NCBI GenBank assembly: GCA_017421025.1
Contig: JAFQME010000008.1
Span: 1-64,000, forward strand
DNA: 64,000 bases
Source: Oscillospiraceae bacterium
GTDB taxonomy: Bacteria > Bacillota > Clostridia > Oscillospirales > JAAYXM01
Reading direction: 5' to 3'
In this document: one piece after another, positions 9,140 to 17,533 of the stretch
How the letters are laid out: each line of letters starts with the position of its first letter
Position numbering within the stretch: the stretch's first letter is position 1
The notes under the pieces: model-generated
The model's database searches: none
The model's input: only the letters and a program-made list of their open reading frames with translations
What the model was told of the DNA's origin: nothing
Position numbers and translations under genes: made by a program

Positions 9140-9224
9140 AATGGTGTCAAATTGGTGTCAGACCAATTTGAAAACCCTTGAAAATAAAGGAGATTTGAAA
9201 CAAATGAAATTAGGTATCGTCGGA
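9140..9224 (+). repeat. Right copy of the ychF leader/start direct repeat (candidate attR)
   Basis: Contains ATGGTGTCAA, a perfect 8-bp inverted repeat (CAAATTGG/CCAATTTG, 9148-9155 and 9163-9170), then ACCCTTGAAAATAAAGGAG and the true ychF start. Colinear with 5188-5271. Confidence 0.6.
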
Positions 9225-10280
9225 CTTCCGAATGTGGGAAAGAGTACCCTTTTTAATGCAATCACCAGTGCGGGTGCGGAAAGTGCAAACTACCCGTTTT
9301 GCACCATCGACCCGAATGTTGGCATGGTAAACGTCCCCGACCCCCGTCTTGATGAACTCTGCAAACTCTACAACCCGAAAAAAGTCACCCCGGCTGTGGT
9401 GGAATTTGTGGATATTGCAGGCCTTGTCAAAGGCGCATCCCGTGGTGAGGGCTTGGGCAACCAGTTCTTGGGTCATATCCGTGCGGTGGATGCCATCGTC
9501 CATGTGGTGCGTTGCTTTGAGGATGAAAACATTGTTCATGTCGACGGCAGCATTGACCCGATGCGTGACATTGAAACCATCGAGCTGGAGCTTGTCCTGT
9601 CCGACCTGGAACTCTTAGAGCGTCGAATTGATAAAACCAAGAAACTCTTAAAGGGCGATCCGAAACTCCAGGGCGAGGTGGATTTGCTGGAACGTCTCCA
9701 CAAACATTTTGAAGAAGGCAAGCCCGCTCGCAGCTTTGAGAGAAGTGAGGAAGAGGGGGAAATCCTGAAAACCATCGAGCTTCTCACCGCAAAGCCGGTC
9801 ATTTTCGCAGCAAACTTAGACGAAAGCGGGGAGAGTTCGTTCCTTGGTACTTTGCGTGAATATGCAGAGTCGCAGGGAGCGCAGGTGTTCCCGATTTGTG
9901 CAAAAATCGAATGTGAAATTGCGGAACTTCCCAAGGAAGAACGTGCGGAATTCCTCGCAGAACTCGGGATGGAGCAGTCGGGACTTGACCGACTCATCAC
10001 CCTGTGCTACGACCTCTTGGGTCTGATTTCGTATCTGACCGCCGGTGAGCCGGAAGTGCGTGCCTGGACCATCACCAAAGGCACCCGTGCGCCGCAGGCG
10101 GCGGGAAAAATCCACAGTGACTTTGAGCGTGGCTTTATTCGTGCCGAGGTCATTCGCTATGAAGACTTGATAGAATGTGGCTCGACCGCAGTGGCACGTG
10201 AGCGTGGTCTGATGCGCTCGGAAGGCAAGGAATATGTGATGCAGGACGGCGATGTAGTCCTCTTCCGCTTCAATGTCTAA
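9204..10280 (+). CDS. ychF: Ribosome-binding ATPase YchF
   Basis: The 358-residue protein is the Obg-family ATPase YchF/OLA1, which binds the ribosome and prefers ATP to GTP. Visible are the G1 loop GLPNVGKST at residues 7-15, the switch region with DIAGLVKGAS, and ANLDES in place of the usual NKxD, the change that gives ATP preference. A TGS domain forms the C-terminus. ATG 9204 is chosen because MKLGIVGLPN is the conserved start and AAAGGAG lies about 11 bases upstream; the frame extends further left only through leader sequence. Length is close to the family's ~363. The following membrane gene overlaps its end by 8 bases. Its own promoter may have been displaced by the cassette insertion. 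Confidence 0.96.
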   Translation: MKLGIVGLPNVGKSTLFNAITSAGAESANYPFCTIDPNVGMVNVPDPRLDELCKLYNPKKVTPAVVEFVDIAGLVKGASRGEGLGNQFLGHIRAVDAIVHVVRCFEDENIVHVDGSIDPMRDIETIELELVLSDLELLERRIDKTKKLLKGDPKLQGEVDLLERLHKHFEEGKPARSFERSEEEGEILKTIELLTAKPVIFAANLDESGESSFLGTLREYAESQGAQVFPICAKIECEIAELPKEERAEFLAELGMEQSGLDRLITLCYDLLGLISYLTAGEPEVRAWTITKGTRAPQAAGKIHSDFERGFIRAEVIRYEDLIECGSTAVARERGLMRSEGKEYVMQDGDVVLFRFNV

Positions 10281-10974
10281 ACGAATCCAACTCTTCGATG
10301 CGCTGCGTGGGCTTTCCATTCTGCTCATGCTGGTGCATCATGCGGCAATTGACTTGGTCGGGCTTCACGTCCTGCCAAACCGACTGGTGTTCAACCCGGT
10401 TGTATCAACGCTGCAATTTGTGTTTGCATCTGTTTTCATCCTGCTGTGCGGGTTTTCCAGTGAGTTTTCACGTCACAACTTCCGCCGTGCAGGACTCCTG
10501 CTTGTGTGTGCCTATGCACTGTCTTTGGTCACAAGCTTTGTTCCGTCCGCCTACATCCGATTCGGAATCCTGCACTGTTTGGGATATTCGATTTTGATTT
10601 ATGCGCTGATCGGAAAACGCATTTCCCGTGTTTCGGCAAAAACCTGGTGTTTGCTCTTCCTCCTTGGCTATGCGGTGTATGTGCTGGTAAATGCCGGGTA
10701 TTGGGAAAATCCGGACCATCTGTGGATGCTTGGCATTGTCCCACCGGGATTTGCCTCGGCAGATTATTTCTCCCTCATGCCATGGTTTTTCCTTTTTATG
10801 CTGGGATGCAAGCTGGGTTGTGCGGCAAAAGAAGGGAAACTGCCCAATTGGGTGTATTCCTTCCGCTCAAAATTTTTTGCGGCGGTCGGTCGGCACACAC
10901 TGGTCATTTATTTGGTACATCAGCCGATTTTTTACGGCGTGTTCTATCTGCTTGGACTGTATAACCCGAGCTGA
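10273..10974 (+). CDS. DUF1624 / heparan-glucosaminide acetyltransferase-like membrane protein
   Basis: The 233-residue protein opens with RIQLFDALRGLSILLMLVHH, typical of the bacterial DUF1624 relatives of heparan-alpha-glucosaminide N-acetyltransferase, and has about seven predicted membrane spans. The buried histidines (HH near residues 22-23 and LVHQP near the end) suit an acyl-transfer role across the membrane. It overlaps ychF by 8 bases, so translation is likely coupled. No substrate can be inferred. Confidence 0.8.
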   Translation: MSKRIQLFDALRGLSILLMLVHHAAIDLVGLHVLPNRLVFNPVVSTLQFVFASVFILLCGFSSEFSRHNFRRAGLLLVCAYALSLVTSFVPSAYIRFGILHCLGYSILIYALIGKRISRVSAKTWCLLFLLGYAVYVLVNAGYWENPDHLWMLGIVPPGFASADYFSLMPWFFLFMLGCKLGCAAKEGKLPNWVYSFRSKFFAAVGRHTLVIYLVHQPIFYGVFYLLGLYNPS

Positions 10975-11012
10975 TTTCGGATACAATACCTTCAGAACAG
11001 GAGGAATTGTAG

Positions 11013-11711
11013 ATGAAAAAAGCAAAGCGCATCGGAGCGGTCTGTTTTTATACCGTGCTGTTTTTGTGCCTGACCGCATTTGCGGTCTCGGGATTCTTGA
11101 TGAGACGTGCCACCGAATCCATCGGTGAGCAAGTGATCGTCAACGATTGGGGTGAGGGGGATCCGCCCGACCTTCCGACCCCTGTGATGGAGGAGGTTCC
11201 CGTCGTTCCGGAGGAACCGGTTGAGATTCCGGACGAAGGCGGCGCAACTTCGGGTGCGGAAGCGCCTGTCCAGGTGACTTCGGGTGAACCGGAGATTTTG
11301 GTCCAAGTATTTGCGCCGGCACTCCCGGGTGAGGTGGTCTGTGCCTTTTCTCCCGAGGATTTGGTACACAGCAAAACCTTTGGGGACTGGCGTACCCATG
11401 TGGGGGTAGACATTGCCGCCGCAATCGGGGACGAGGTCTGCGCCATTTCTGACGGAACGGTGAGTGCCATCATCGAGGACCCCATGATGGGGAAAACCGT
11501 GGTGGTGGAGCATGCGGGCGGATATGCCAGCACGTATTCCAACTTAGAGACGGAAGTCCCGTGCAGCGTGGGGGACAAGGTCGGCATCGGGGATGTCATC
11601 GGCTGTGTGGGAGACACTGCGGTGGCAGAATCCGCAGACCCCTCGCATCTGCATTTGGAACTTACGCTGGATCAGGAACAAATCGACCCCATGTCGGTAT
11701 TGAGTGAATGA
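11013..11711 (+). CDS. spoIIQ: M23 metallopeptidase-like protein, SpoIIQ-like
   Basis: The 232-residue protein has one N-terminal membrane span, an acidic Pro/Glu-rich linker (about residues 45-95) and a LytM/M23 domain. SKTFGDWRTHVGVDI near residues 118-132 strongly resembles clostridial SpoIIQ, the forespore membrane partner of SpoIIIAH during engulfment. Both zinc motifs are present (HVGVD and HLHLEL), so it may keep endopeptidase activity, unlike the inactive Bacillus subtilis protein. It sits near spoIIR and has an AGGAGGAATTG-type site before the ATG. A plain M23 cell-wall hydrolase is the alternative. Confidence 0.7.
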   Translation: MKKAKRIGAVCFYTVLFLCLTAFAVSGFLMRRATESIGEQVIVNDWGEGDPPDLPTPVMEEVPVVPEEPVEIPDEGGATSGAEAPVQVTSGEPEILVQVFAPALPGEVVCAFSPEDLVHSKTFGDWRTHVGVDIAAAIGDEVCAISDGTVSAIIEDPMMGKTVVVEHAGGYASTYSNLETEVPCSVGDKVGIGDVIGCVGDTAVAESADPSHLHLELTLDQEQIDPMSVLSE

Positions 11712-11712
11712 A

Positions 11713-11744
11713 CAGAGGCATCTCGTTAATGCGAGATGCCTCTG
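11713..11744. terminator. Convergent terminator between the spoIIQ-like gene and the ATPase gene
   Basis: A perfect 13-bp stem (CAGAGGCATCTCG with CGAGATGCCTCTG) closes a 6-base loop. It overlaps the last codons of the minus-strand gene and can serve both directions. Confidence 0.75.
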
Positions 11745-12775
11745 ATTGTTTCTGCCAACCGTTCGGCGGCTTGCAGCAGTTCGTCAAAGCGGATTGCGGG
11801 ATGGTAAAGTGCTTCCAATTCGTCGTGGATGCGCTTTGCTTCGGCGAGTTCTTCGCAGGCGGCATCCAAAAGCTCTTTCGAGAGAGCGGCGGTAAACTTG
11901 AGTTTTCCCCGATTGCGCTTGCGGTATTCCGGATCGAGCATTGCGTCAATTCGGATGCGGCGTGTGGGGGTGTACGGATAGGGCTGCGACGGGTTTGAGG
12001 TGACAAATGCAAGCCGTGCATCAGGCAGGATGAGATGCTCGGGAGTTTCGGGACAGAGCGGGGAATAGCAGGTGTATACCCGATGTCCCAACCCGACCGC
12101 CGCTCTTGCAATCTCCTCGAACAGCGGGGCGGCGAGGTGGTAAGAATCCTCAAGTTCGTACACCCGATCCGCATAGGCCTTTACCGTGTCAAACAACGTG
12201 AGAAATCCGCTCGGAGAGATTGCGGATAAAAACCGCTTGGCTTCTCCTCCCGTCCGCCCGGTCGGGCGCAGCTCACGGGAGAGAATTCCTTTTGCTTTTT
12301 TTGTGATGCGGTCGGTGTCTACACCGCCGAGTGCAATCCCATGTAAATCCTTACGCAGCGTCCCGGCGCACGAGGTCAGCCGATACACACGGGAGAATTT
12401 GCGTTTGTAACGGCGGGTGGTTTCGATGATGCGCTCTTTCGGAAGTGCGGAAGTGTCCGCAAACACACCCAGATTGATGTACTCCTCCACCGCAAGTGCA
12501 AATGTGGGCTCCACCACGTGCGGCGCTGTTCCGTCCACCAGCGCAATCCGTCGGTCCGGGAAGATCACCGCATCCAAAGAATCCGGGTCACTCGAACAGT
12601 AAATCCGCTCACTCGGTGACTCCACAAGTTGCTCCACCCTGCGCATGAAGGTGGATTTCCCGCCGCCGGGACATCCTTTGATGATGTAGAGTTTCTCGAC
12701 CGATTGCGAAAGTGTGTGATAAAACGAGGAAAATCCGTCTTTGGAATTTGCCCCAAGAAAAAAACCGCTTTGCAT
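11726..12775 (-). CDS. P-loop ATPase of the PRK06851 family
   Basis: The 349-residue protein has a Walker A motif GCPGGGKST near residue 36 and resembles the PRK06851 ATPases common in spore-forming Firmicutes. The GGAGGAG site before ATG 12775 is strong. The family's role is not known to me in detail. It stands between the spoIIQ-like gene and rubrerythrin, separated from the latter by a terminator. Confidence 0.75.
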   Translation of the reverse strand: MQSGFFLGANSKDGFSSFYHTLSQSVEKLYIIKGCPGGGKSTFMRRVEQLVESPSERIYCSSDPDSLDAVIFPDRRIALVDGTAPHVVEPTFALAVEEYINLGVFADTSALPKERIIETTRRYKRKFSRVYRLTSCAGTLRKDLHGIALGGVDTDRITKKAKGILSRELRPTGRTGGEAKRFLSAISPSGFLTLFDTVKAYADRVYELEDSYHLAAPLFEEIARAAVGLGHRVYTCYSPLCPETPEHLILPDARLAFVTSNPSQPYPYTPTRRIRIDAMLDPEYRKRNRGKLKFTAALSKELLDAACEELAEAKRIHDELEALYHPAIRFDELLQAAERLAETIRGISH

Positions 12776-12826
12776 AGTAGCTCCTCCCCCGAAAAAGGTT
12801 TCTGCGCTATCTTATGCAAAAAGAAA

Positions 12827-12860
12827 AAAACCGTCACTCTCGACTCGGAGTGACGGTTTT
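12827..12860 (-). terminator. Terminator of rubrerythrin
   Basis: A perfect stem (AAAACCGTCACTC with GAGTGACGGTTTT) with an 8-base loop, followed on the minus strand by a T-run. It lies just downstream of the rubrerythrin stop. Confidence 0.85.
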
Positions 12861-12869
12861 TTCTGTCTC

Positions 12870-13403
12870 TTAGTAATTGGTTGCGCGGATTTCGAAGTAT
12901 GCCTGCGGATGGAAGCAGGTCGGGCAGACTTCCGGAGCAGAGGTGCCGACATGGACATGACCGCAGTTGCGGCAGAACCAAACGGTTTCCTCGGTGCGTG
13001 CAAAGACCTTGCCGGTCTTGACGTTGTCGAGCAGAGCGAGGTAGCGTTCTTCGTGCTCTTTTTCAACCTTTGCGACGTTTTCAAACTGAACTGCGAGAGC
13101 CTCAAAACCCTCTTCACGAGCGACACGAGCGAATTCAGCGTACATATCGGTCCATTCGTAATGCTCGCCTTCTGCTGCATCCTGCAGGTTTTCAGCGGTG
13201 GTGCCGATGCCGCCTAAATGCTTAAACCAGAGCTTTGCGTGCTCCTTTTCGTTGTCAGCGGTTGCGAGGAACAAACTTGCGATCTGCTCGTAACCGTCCT
13301 TCTTTGCCTTGGAAGCATAGTAGGTGTACTTGTTGCGTGCCTGGCTTTCGCCTGCAAACGCAGCCCAAAGGTTCTGCTCGGTCTTGGTGCCCTTCAAATT
13401 CAT
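12870..13403 (-). CDS. rbr: Rubrerythrin
   Basis: The 177-residue protein reduces peroxide in the cytoplasm of anaerobes. A ferritin-like four-helix domain carries the di-iron ligands (EKEHAKLW and EKEHEERY segments). The C-terminal rubredoxin-like domain has CRNC and CPTC for the iron site. I start at ATG 13403 ([11 protein letters not shown], the usual rubrerythrin start) because AAGGGAG lies 9 bases upstream; an in-frame ATG 18 bases earlier lacks a site. It is flanked by its own promoter and terminator, so it is monocistronic. Confidence 0.96.
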   Translation of the reverse strand: MNLKGTKTEQNLWAAFAGESQARNKYTYYASKAKKDGYEQIASLFLATADNEKEHAKLWFKHLGGIGTTAENLQDAAEGEHYEWTDMYAEFARVAREEGFEALAVQFENVAKVEKEHEERYLALLDNVKTGKVFARTEETVWFCRNCGHVHVGTSAPEVCPTCFHPQAYFEIRATNY

Positions 13404-13435
13404 GGTAAAAACTCCCTTCAAATGTTCTTTCTCTT

Positions 13436-13464
13436 ATCTTATTCCATTTTGAATCAAAAGTCAA
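13436..13464 (-). promoter_or_regulatory. Promoter of rubrerythrin
   Basis: On the minus strand TTGACT and TAAGAT are spaced by 17 bases. The -35 overlaps the stop codon of spoIIR. Confidence 0.55.
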
Positions 13465-14063
13465 TTCAAAAGTTTGCTGACTGCGTGCTTGAGTTTTCCG
13501 GCCGCTTCCACAAGGAAAAACCGATAACGTGTGACCCCGTCGGTCTCGGTGAGCAGTGCCTGTTCCTCCTCGGAAAGGTCGCTTGCCGCAGTTTGGACTG
13601 AGACCGGGGAAAGGCAAAGCGGTGGGAACAGGACACACCAGAAATTACGGCCTTTTCCTTCACCCAACGTCAGGGTGACCGCTTGGTATTCGCCTGCCGG
13701 AAGTCGGAATCCCGCATAGGATTTGGTGGGGAAGTAGGCGTTGGTCTGTTTTGCGATGGCGTGATAGTTCACGCCGTTGTTTTGCAGGACCGCATTTGCA
13801 ATGGCTTCCAGATCCTGTAAGTGCGCACCCAAAATCTCTTGTGCACGGTCACGGGAACGGACTCCCCGGGTGAGTGATTCCACATATCCCACCACTGCAT
13901 CCCGCACCTCGCCTTTGAGTTCCTGGTCAAACGGCAGATCGGAGTTTGCAATTACATGAAAGCGCACCAAGTCCTCCGCAAGCCCTTCCTGCACCGCACT
14001 TGCGTGCAGAAAAACCGCAACGACCGCCACTGCCGCAACAGCGCACAGAAGTTTTCTTTTCAT
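13461..14063 (-). CDS. spoIIR: Stage II sporulation protein R
   Basis: The 200-residue secreted protein made in the forespore triggers processing of pro-SigE in the mother cell through SpoIIGA. An N-terminal signal or anchor helix is followed by the family hallmarks LVRFHVIANSD near residue 32, YFPTKSYAGF, LPAGEYQA and NFWCVLFPPLC. GAGGCGG-type site before ATG 14063. Its presence marks the organism as an endospore former or a recent descendant of one. Confidence 0.95.
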   Translation of the reverse strand: MKRKLLCAVAAVAVVAVFLHASAVQEGLAEDLVRFHVIANSDLPFDQELKGEVRDAVVGYVESLTRGVRSRDRAQEILGAHLQDLEAIANAVLQNNGVNYHAIAKQTNAYFPTKSYAGFRLPAGEYQAVTLTLGEGKGRNFWCVLFPPLCLSPVSVQTAASDLSEEEQALLTETDGVTRYRFFLVEAAGKLKHAVSKLLN

Positions 14064-14114
14064 AACAAACCGCCTCTTTCCTTGTTTTTCTTGTTATACC
14101 CAAATGATTTGGCA

Positions 14115-14143
14115 TTGATACATGAAAATAATTATGTTATAAT
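14115..14143 (+). promoter_or_regulatory. Promoter of the PHP-Lrp-aminotransferase operon
   Basis: TTGATA and TATAAT are separated by exactly 17 bases, about 35 bases before the start of the first gene of a seven-gene run. Confidence 0.7.
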
Positions 14144-14176
14144 AAATTATCTATATTTCAGAGAGGGGTGGCACGG

Positions 14177-14986
14177 ATGATTTGTGACACACATACCCAT
14201 TCCATGTATTCGTTTGACGGTGTTGAGACCATTGCGGCAATGTGCGCAACTGCCGTTTCCAAAGGGATCCAAGTCCTTGCGGTTACAGATCATACCGAGG
14301 TTTTAACCTCAAAAGAAATGGGTGATTCCGAGCGTCGCCGCCTGCGTGAGCATCGGGAAGCGGTGATGGAGGCGCAGAAACTGTATGCAGGAAAACTCAA
14401 ACTTCTGTATGCGTGTGAACTGGGTCAGCCGCAGTTTAATCCTGCTTGGGCGGAGGAGATGGCGCAATACCCGTTTGACATGGTCATCGGCTCCATCCAT
14501 TTTAAGAAAGGCGATATCGACCTTTACGATGTTACTTATACCAGAGAAAATCGGGATGAATGTATCCATGAGTATTTTGAAGAAACCAAGGAAATGATTC
14601 GCCAAGGGGGATTTCACACCCTCGGGCATTTGGATTATATTCTGCGCCGTATGGAAGGCTGCTTTGACGGGAAACCCGGCTATACGATTTATCGGGAGCA
14701 GGTGGATGAAATCCTTTCCATGCTGATTGAGCGTGACATCGCCCTTGAGGTCAATACCGCAGGGCTTCGCAAGTGGCTTTCCGCACTCATTGAACAATGG
14801 ATCTTGGAGCGCTTCCGTACCCTGGGCGGAAAGTACATCACAATCGGAAGCGATGCACATGTAAAAGAAGACATCGGAGCGGGTTTTGCCGAGGCGGCAA
14901 AGCTCATCCGTGCGGCAGGATTTTCCGAAATCGTATATTTTGAAAAGGGGCAGCCGGTTTCGGTGCCGCTGAAAGGAGAAGTATGA
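14177..14986 (+). CDS. PHP-domain histidinol-phosphatase-like protein
   Basis: The 269-residue protein has the PHP metal set: DTHTHSMYSFDG at the N-terminus, TDHTEV, then GHLDY, EVNTAGLRK and GSDAHV. HisJ-type histidinol phosphatases share this length and layout, and the his operon at the right end shows no separate phosphatase in view, so this gene may supply that step. ATG 14177 is preferred to the GTG at 14168 because GAGAGGGG lies at the right distance. Its stop overlaps the next start (ATGA). A different phosphoesterase substrate remains possible. Confidence 0.8.
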   Translation: MICDTHTHSMYSFDGVETIAAMCATAVSKGIQVLAVTDHTEVLTSKEMGDSERRRLREHREAVMEAQKLYAGKLKLLYACELGQPQFNPAWAEEMAQYPFDMVIGSIHFKKGDIDLYDVTYTRENRDECIHEYFEETKEMIRQGGFHTLGHLDYILRRMEGCFDGKPGYTIYREQVDEILSMLIERDIALEVNTAGLRKWLSALIEQWILERFRTLGGKYITIGSDAHVKEDIGAGFAEAAKLIRAAGFSEIVYFEKGQPVSVPLKGEV

Positions 14987-15468
14987 TGAAAGACGTGTTA
15001 CGTTATCTGGAAGCAAATGGGCGTGCGGATGCGCACGAAATTGCGCTGGCACTTTGCCGTGATGAGGCGGAAGTCTCTGCCATCCTCAAACAGTGCGAAG
15101 AGGAGAGAATCATTTTGGGCTACAAAGCGGTCATTGATTGGGACCGTACCGACGCCGATATTACCGCAGCAACCATCGCAATCAAAATTCAGCCTCAGCG
15201 TGGCGACGGATTTGCCCGTGTGGCAGAACGCATCTGTGCGTATGACGAAGTGGAAAGTGTCACCCTCATGTCGGGCGGTGAGTTTGACTACTTGGTCCGA
15301 ATCGAGGGTAAGTGCCTCAAGGAAGTGGCAATGTTCGTTGCGGAAAAAATCGCTCCGCTGGATTGCGTCACCTCCACCGCAACGCATTTTGAACTCAAAA
15401 AATTCAAAGACAGCGGTGTCAGCCTGAATAAGCCGCACGGCGATCAGGAACGCTTGACCCGCCTGTAA
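14983..15468 (+). CDS. Lrp/AsnC-family transcriptional regulator
   Basis: The 161-residue protein has an N-terminal winged helix (about residues 1-60) and a RAM ligand-binding domain (about 65-145; SVTLMSGGEFDYLVRIEG). Such proteins form dimers or octamers that respond to amino acids. It overlaps the PHP gene by 4 bases and precedes an aminotransferase by 11 bases, a pairing often seen in Clostridia and consistent with control of amino-acid metabolism and of its own operon. Confidence 0.92.
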   Translation: MMKDVLRYLEANGRADAHEIALALCRDEAEVSAILKQCEEERIILGYKAVIDWDRTDADITAATIAIKIQPQRGDGFARVAERICAYDEVESVTLMSGGEFDYLVRIEGKCLKEVAMFVAEKIAPLDCVTSTATHFELKKFKDSGVSLNKPHGDQERLTRL

Positions 15469-15479
15469 GGGTGCTGACT

Positions 15480-16640
15480 ATGGATTATCAAAACTATATT
15501 TCCGGCCGTGTGCGTGGGATCAAACCTTCCGGAATCCGAAAATTCTTTGACCTGCTCGACGGACGTGATAACGTGATTTCACTCGGCATCGGTGAGCCGG
15601 ACTTTGTCACCCCGTGGCACATCCGTGATGCGGGCATTCGCTCACTGGAGCGTGGATATACCCACTATACCCCGAATGCGGGTACCATGGAGTTGCGCCG
15701 TGCCATCAATCATTACATGGAACGCCGATTCTCTTTGAGCTATCATCCCGAAGAGGAAATCGTAGTCACCGTGGGTGGCAGCGAAGCGATTGACCTTGCC
15801 ATTCGTGCGCTCATCGAGACCGGGGACGAGGTGCTGCTCCCTGAGCCTGCGTTTGTGTGTTACAGCCCAATCGGTCAGCTCACCGGAGCAAAGGTGGTTT
15901 CCATCCCGACTTCTGCCGAGACCGGGTTTGAACTTTCTCCCGAGGCGCTTGAGGCGGCAATTACCCCTCGCAGCAAGCTGCTGGTTTTGCCGTTCCCGAA
16001 CAACCCGACCGGTGCGGTCTTGGAGGGGGAGACCCTGGCACGTGTTGCCGAGATTGCAAAAAAGCACGACCTGATCGTGCTGAGTGATGAAATTTATGCC
16101 GAACTCACTTACGAGGGCGAGCATGTTTCCATTGCCTCGCTTCCCGGAATGAAAGAGCGGACCATTGTGGTCGGCGGCTTTTCAAAGTCCTATGCGATGA
16201 CCGGCTGGCGCCTTGGGTATGCCTGCGGTCCGAAAGAAATTCTGAAAGTGATGACGCTGATTCATCAGTATGCCATCATGTCCGCACCCACCACCGCACA
16301 GTATGCTGCGGTGGAAGCGCTCGAGCACGGGGATGAGGATATTGAAGTCATGCGTGAGGAATACAACGAACGCCGCCTGCTTTTGGTGGAGGGGCTCAAC
16401 CGTTTGGGGCTTACCTGTGTTCCGCCGAAAGGTGCGTTTTATGCATTCCCGAGCATCAAAAGCAGCGGGCTTTCCAGTGAGGAGTTTTGTGAAAAACTGC
16501 TGCTGGAGCAGGGGGTCGCAGTCATCCCGGGCGGTGCTTTCGGCGCACCCGGCGAGGGTCATGTGCGCTGCTGCTATGCGAGCTCCAAAGAGGATCTCAC
16601 CGAGGCACTCCGCCGGATTGAGGTCATGCTCGGAAAATAA
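15480..16640 (+). CDS. Class I/II pyridoxal-phosphate aminotransferase
   Basis: The 386-residue fold-type-I enzyme shows the PLP features NNPTG, SDEIYAEL and GGFSKSYAMTGWRLGY, where the lysine of FSKSYAM forms the Schiff base. It resembles PatA/AspC-like aminotransferases that act on aspartate, aromatic or branched substrates. ATG 15480 is chosen over an upstream GTG because AAGGGTG lies just before it. The adjacent Lrp regulator suggests amino-acid control. The exact amino donor cannot be decided. Confidence 0.9.
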   Translation: MDYQNYISGRVRGIKPSGIRKFFDLLDGRDNVISLGIGEPDFVTPWHIRDAGIRSLERGYTHYTPNAGTMELRRAINHYMERRFSLSYHPEEEIVVTVGGSEAIDLAIRALIETGDEVLLPEPAFVCYSPIGQLTGAKVVSIPTSAETGFELSPEALEAAITPRSKLLVLPFPNNPTGAVLEGETLARVAEIAKKHDLIVLSDEIYAELTYEGEHVSIASLPGMKERTIVVGGFSKSYAMTGWRLGYACGPKEILKVMTLIHQYAIMSAPTTAQYAAVEALEHGDEDIEVMREEYNERRLLLVEGLNRLGLTCVPPKGAFYAFPSIKSSGLSSEEFCEKLLLEQGVAVIPGGAFGAPGEGHVRCCYASSKEDLTEALRRIEVMLGK

Positions 16641-16660
16641 ATGCGATGGGAGGGGTCAGA

Positions 16661-17533
16661 ATGTCCCCGGTTTTTGAAAAAGCATATGCAAAACTCAACC
16701 TGACGTTGGATGTGATCGGAAAACGTGAGGACGGCTACCATGATTTGGATATGATTATGCAGACCGTGTCGCTTTCCGACACCGTGTCTGTCCGCCGTGG
16801 GGCGGGGGACGGCATCCGTGTGATGTCAAACCTGGGCTATCTCCCAAGCGATGAGCGCAACATCGCATATGTTGCCGCACAAGTCTTTTTTGCACAGACA
16901 GGAGTGTCTTGTGACGGATTGAGCATCGTGATGGAAAAGCGCATCCCGGTCGCTGCCGGAATGGCGGGCGGCAGTGCGGACGGCGCAGCGGTCCTGCGTG
17001 CGCTCAATCGGATTTATGAAACCAATCTTTCCCTGCAAGAACTTGCAGCGATGGGAAAGCAGGTGGGCGCAGACGTCCCATACTGCGTATTCGGCGGCAC
17101 CATGCGTGCCCGTGGCATCGGAGAGGTGCTTGATCCGCTTCCTGCAATGCCGAATTGTTATCTGGTGTTGTGCAAACCCCAATTCGGGATGTCCACCGCA
17201 CGGGTTTTCGGTGCACTCGCCTTAAACGAGGTCAAAACCCGCCCGGACACCGAACGGGTCATCCGTGCATTGGAGGAGGGGGACCTTTCCTCGATTGCCC
17301 GTGGGCTTTCCAATGTGCTGGAGCCTGTGGTGGCACAGAAGCACGCAGAGATTTCCAACCTCCGCCGCAACATGATCGAATGTGGTGCGCTTGGCGCCTG
17401 CATGAGCGGAAGCGGCAGTACCGTGTTTGGGATTTTTGAAAGTAAAACACGTGCACAAATGGCGGTCTCCCGTCTGAAAAAACGCCACAAAGATACCTTC
17501 TTGACCGAGCCGGTGGGGGTGCAGCATGCATAA
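16661..17533 (+). CDS. ispE: 4-diphosphocytidyl-2-C-methyl-D-erythritol kinase
   Basis: The 290-residue GHMP kinase phosphorylates CDP-methylerythritol in the non-mevalonate isoprenoid pathway. KAYAKLNLTLDVIGKREDGY at the start and PVAAGMAGGSADGAA near residue 90 (ATP-binding GHMP motif) are diagnostic, with MSGSGSTVFG near the C-terminus. ATG 16661 is preferred over 16646 because GGGAGGGG lies 5-6 bases upstream. It overlaps the following yibE/F-type gene by 8 bases. Confidence 0.95.
   Translation: MSPVFEKAYAKLNLTLDVIGKREDGYHDLDMIMQTVSLSDTVSVRRGAGDGIRVMSNLGYLPSDERNIAYVAAQVFFAQTGVSCDGLSIVMEKRIPVAAGMAGGSADGAAVLRALNRIYETNLSLQELAAMGKQVGADVPYCVFGGTMRARGIGEVLDPLPAMPNCYLVLCKPQFGMSTARVFGALALNEVKTRPDTERVIRALEEGDLSSIARGLSNVLEPVVAQKHAEISNLRRNMIECGALGACMSGSGSTVFGIFESKTRAQMAVSRLKKRHKDTFLTEPVGVQHA

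Noticed and set aside
9009-9203. Extending ychF upstream to the TTG at 9009
   Set aside because: The 65 extra residues are leader DNA, not related to YchF, and overlap the phosphoesterase gene's end.
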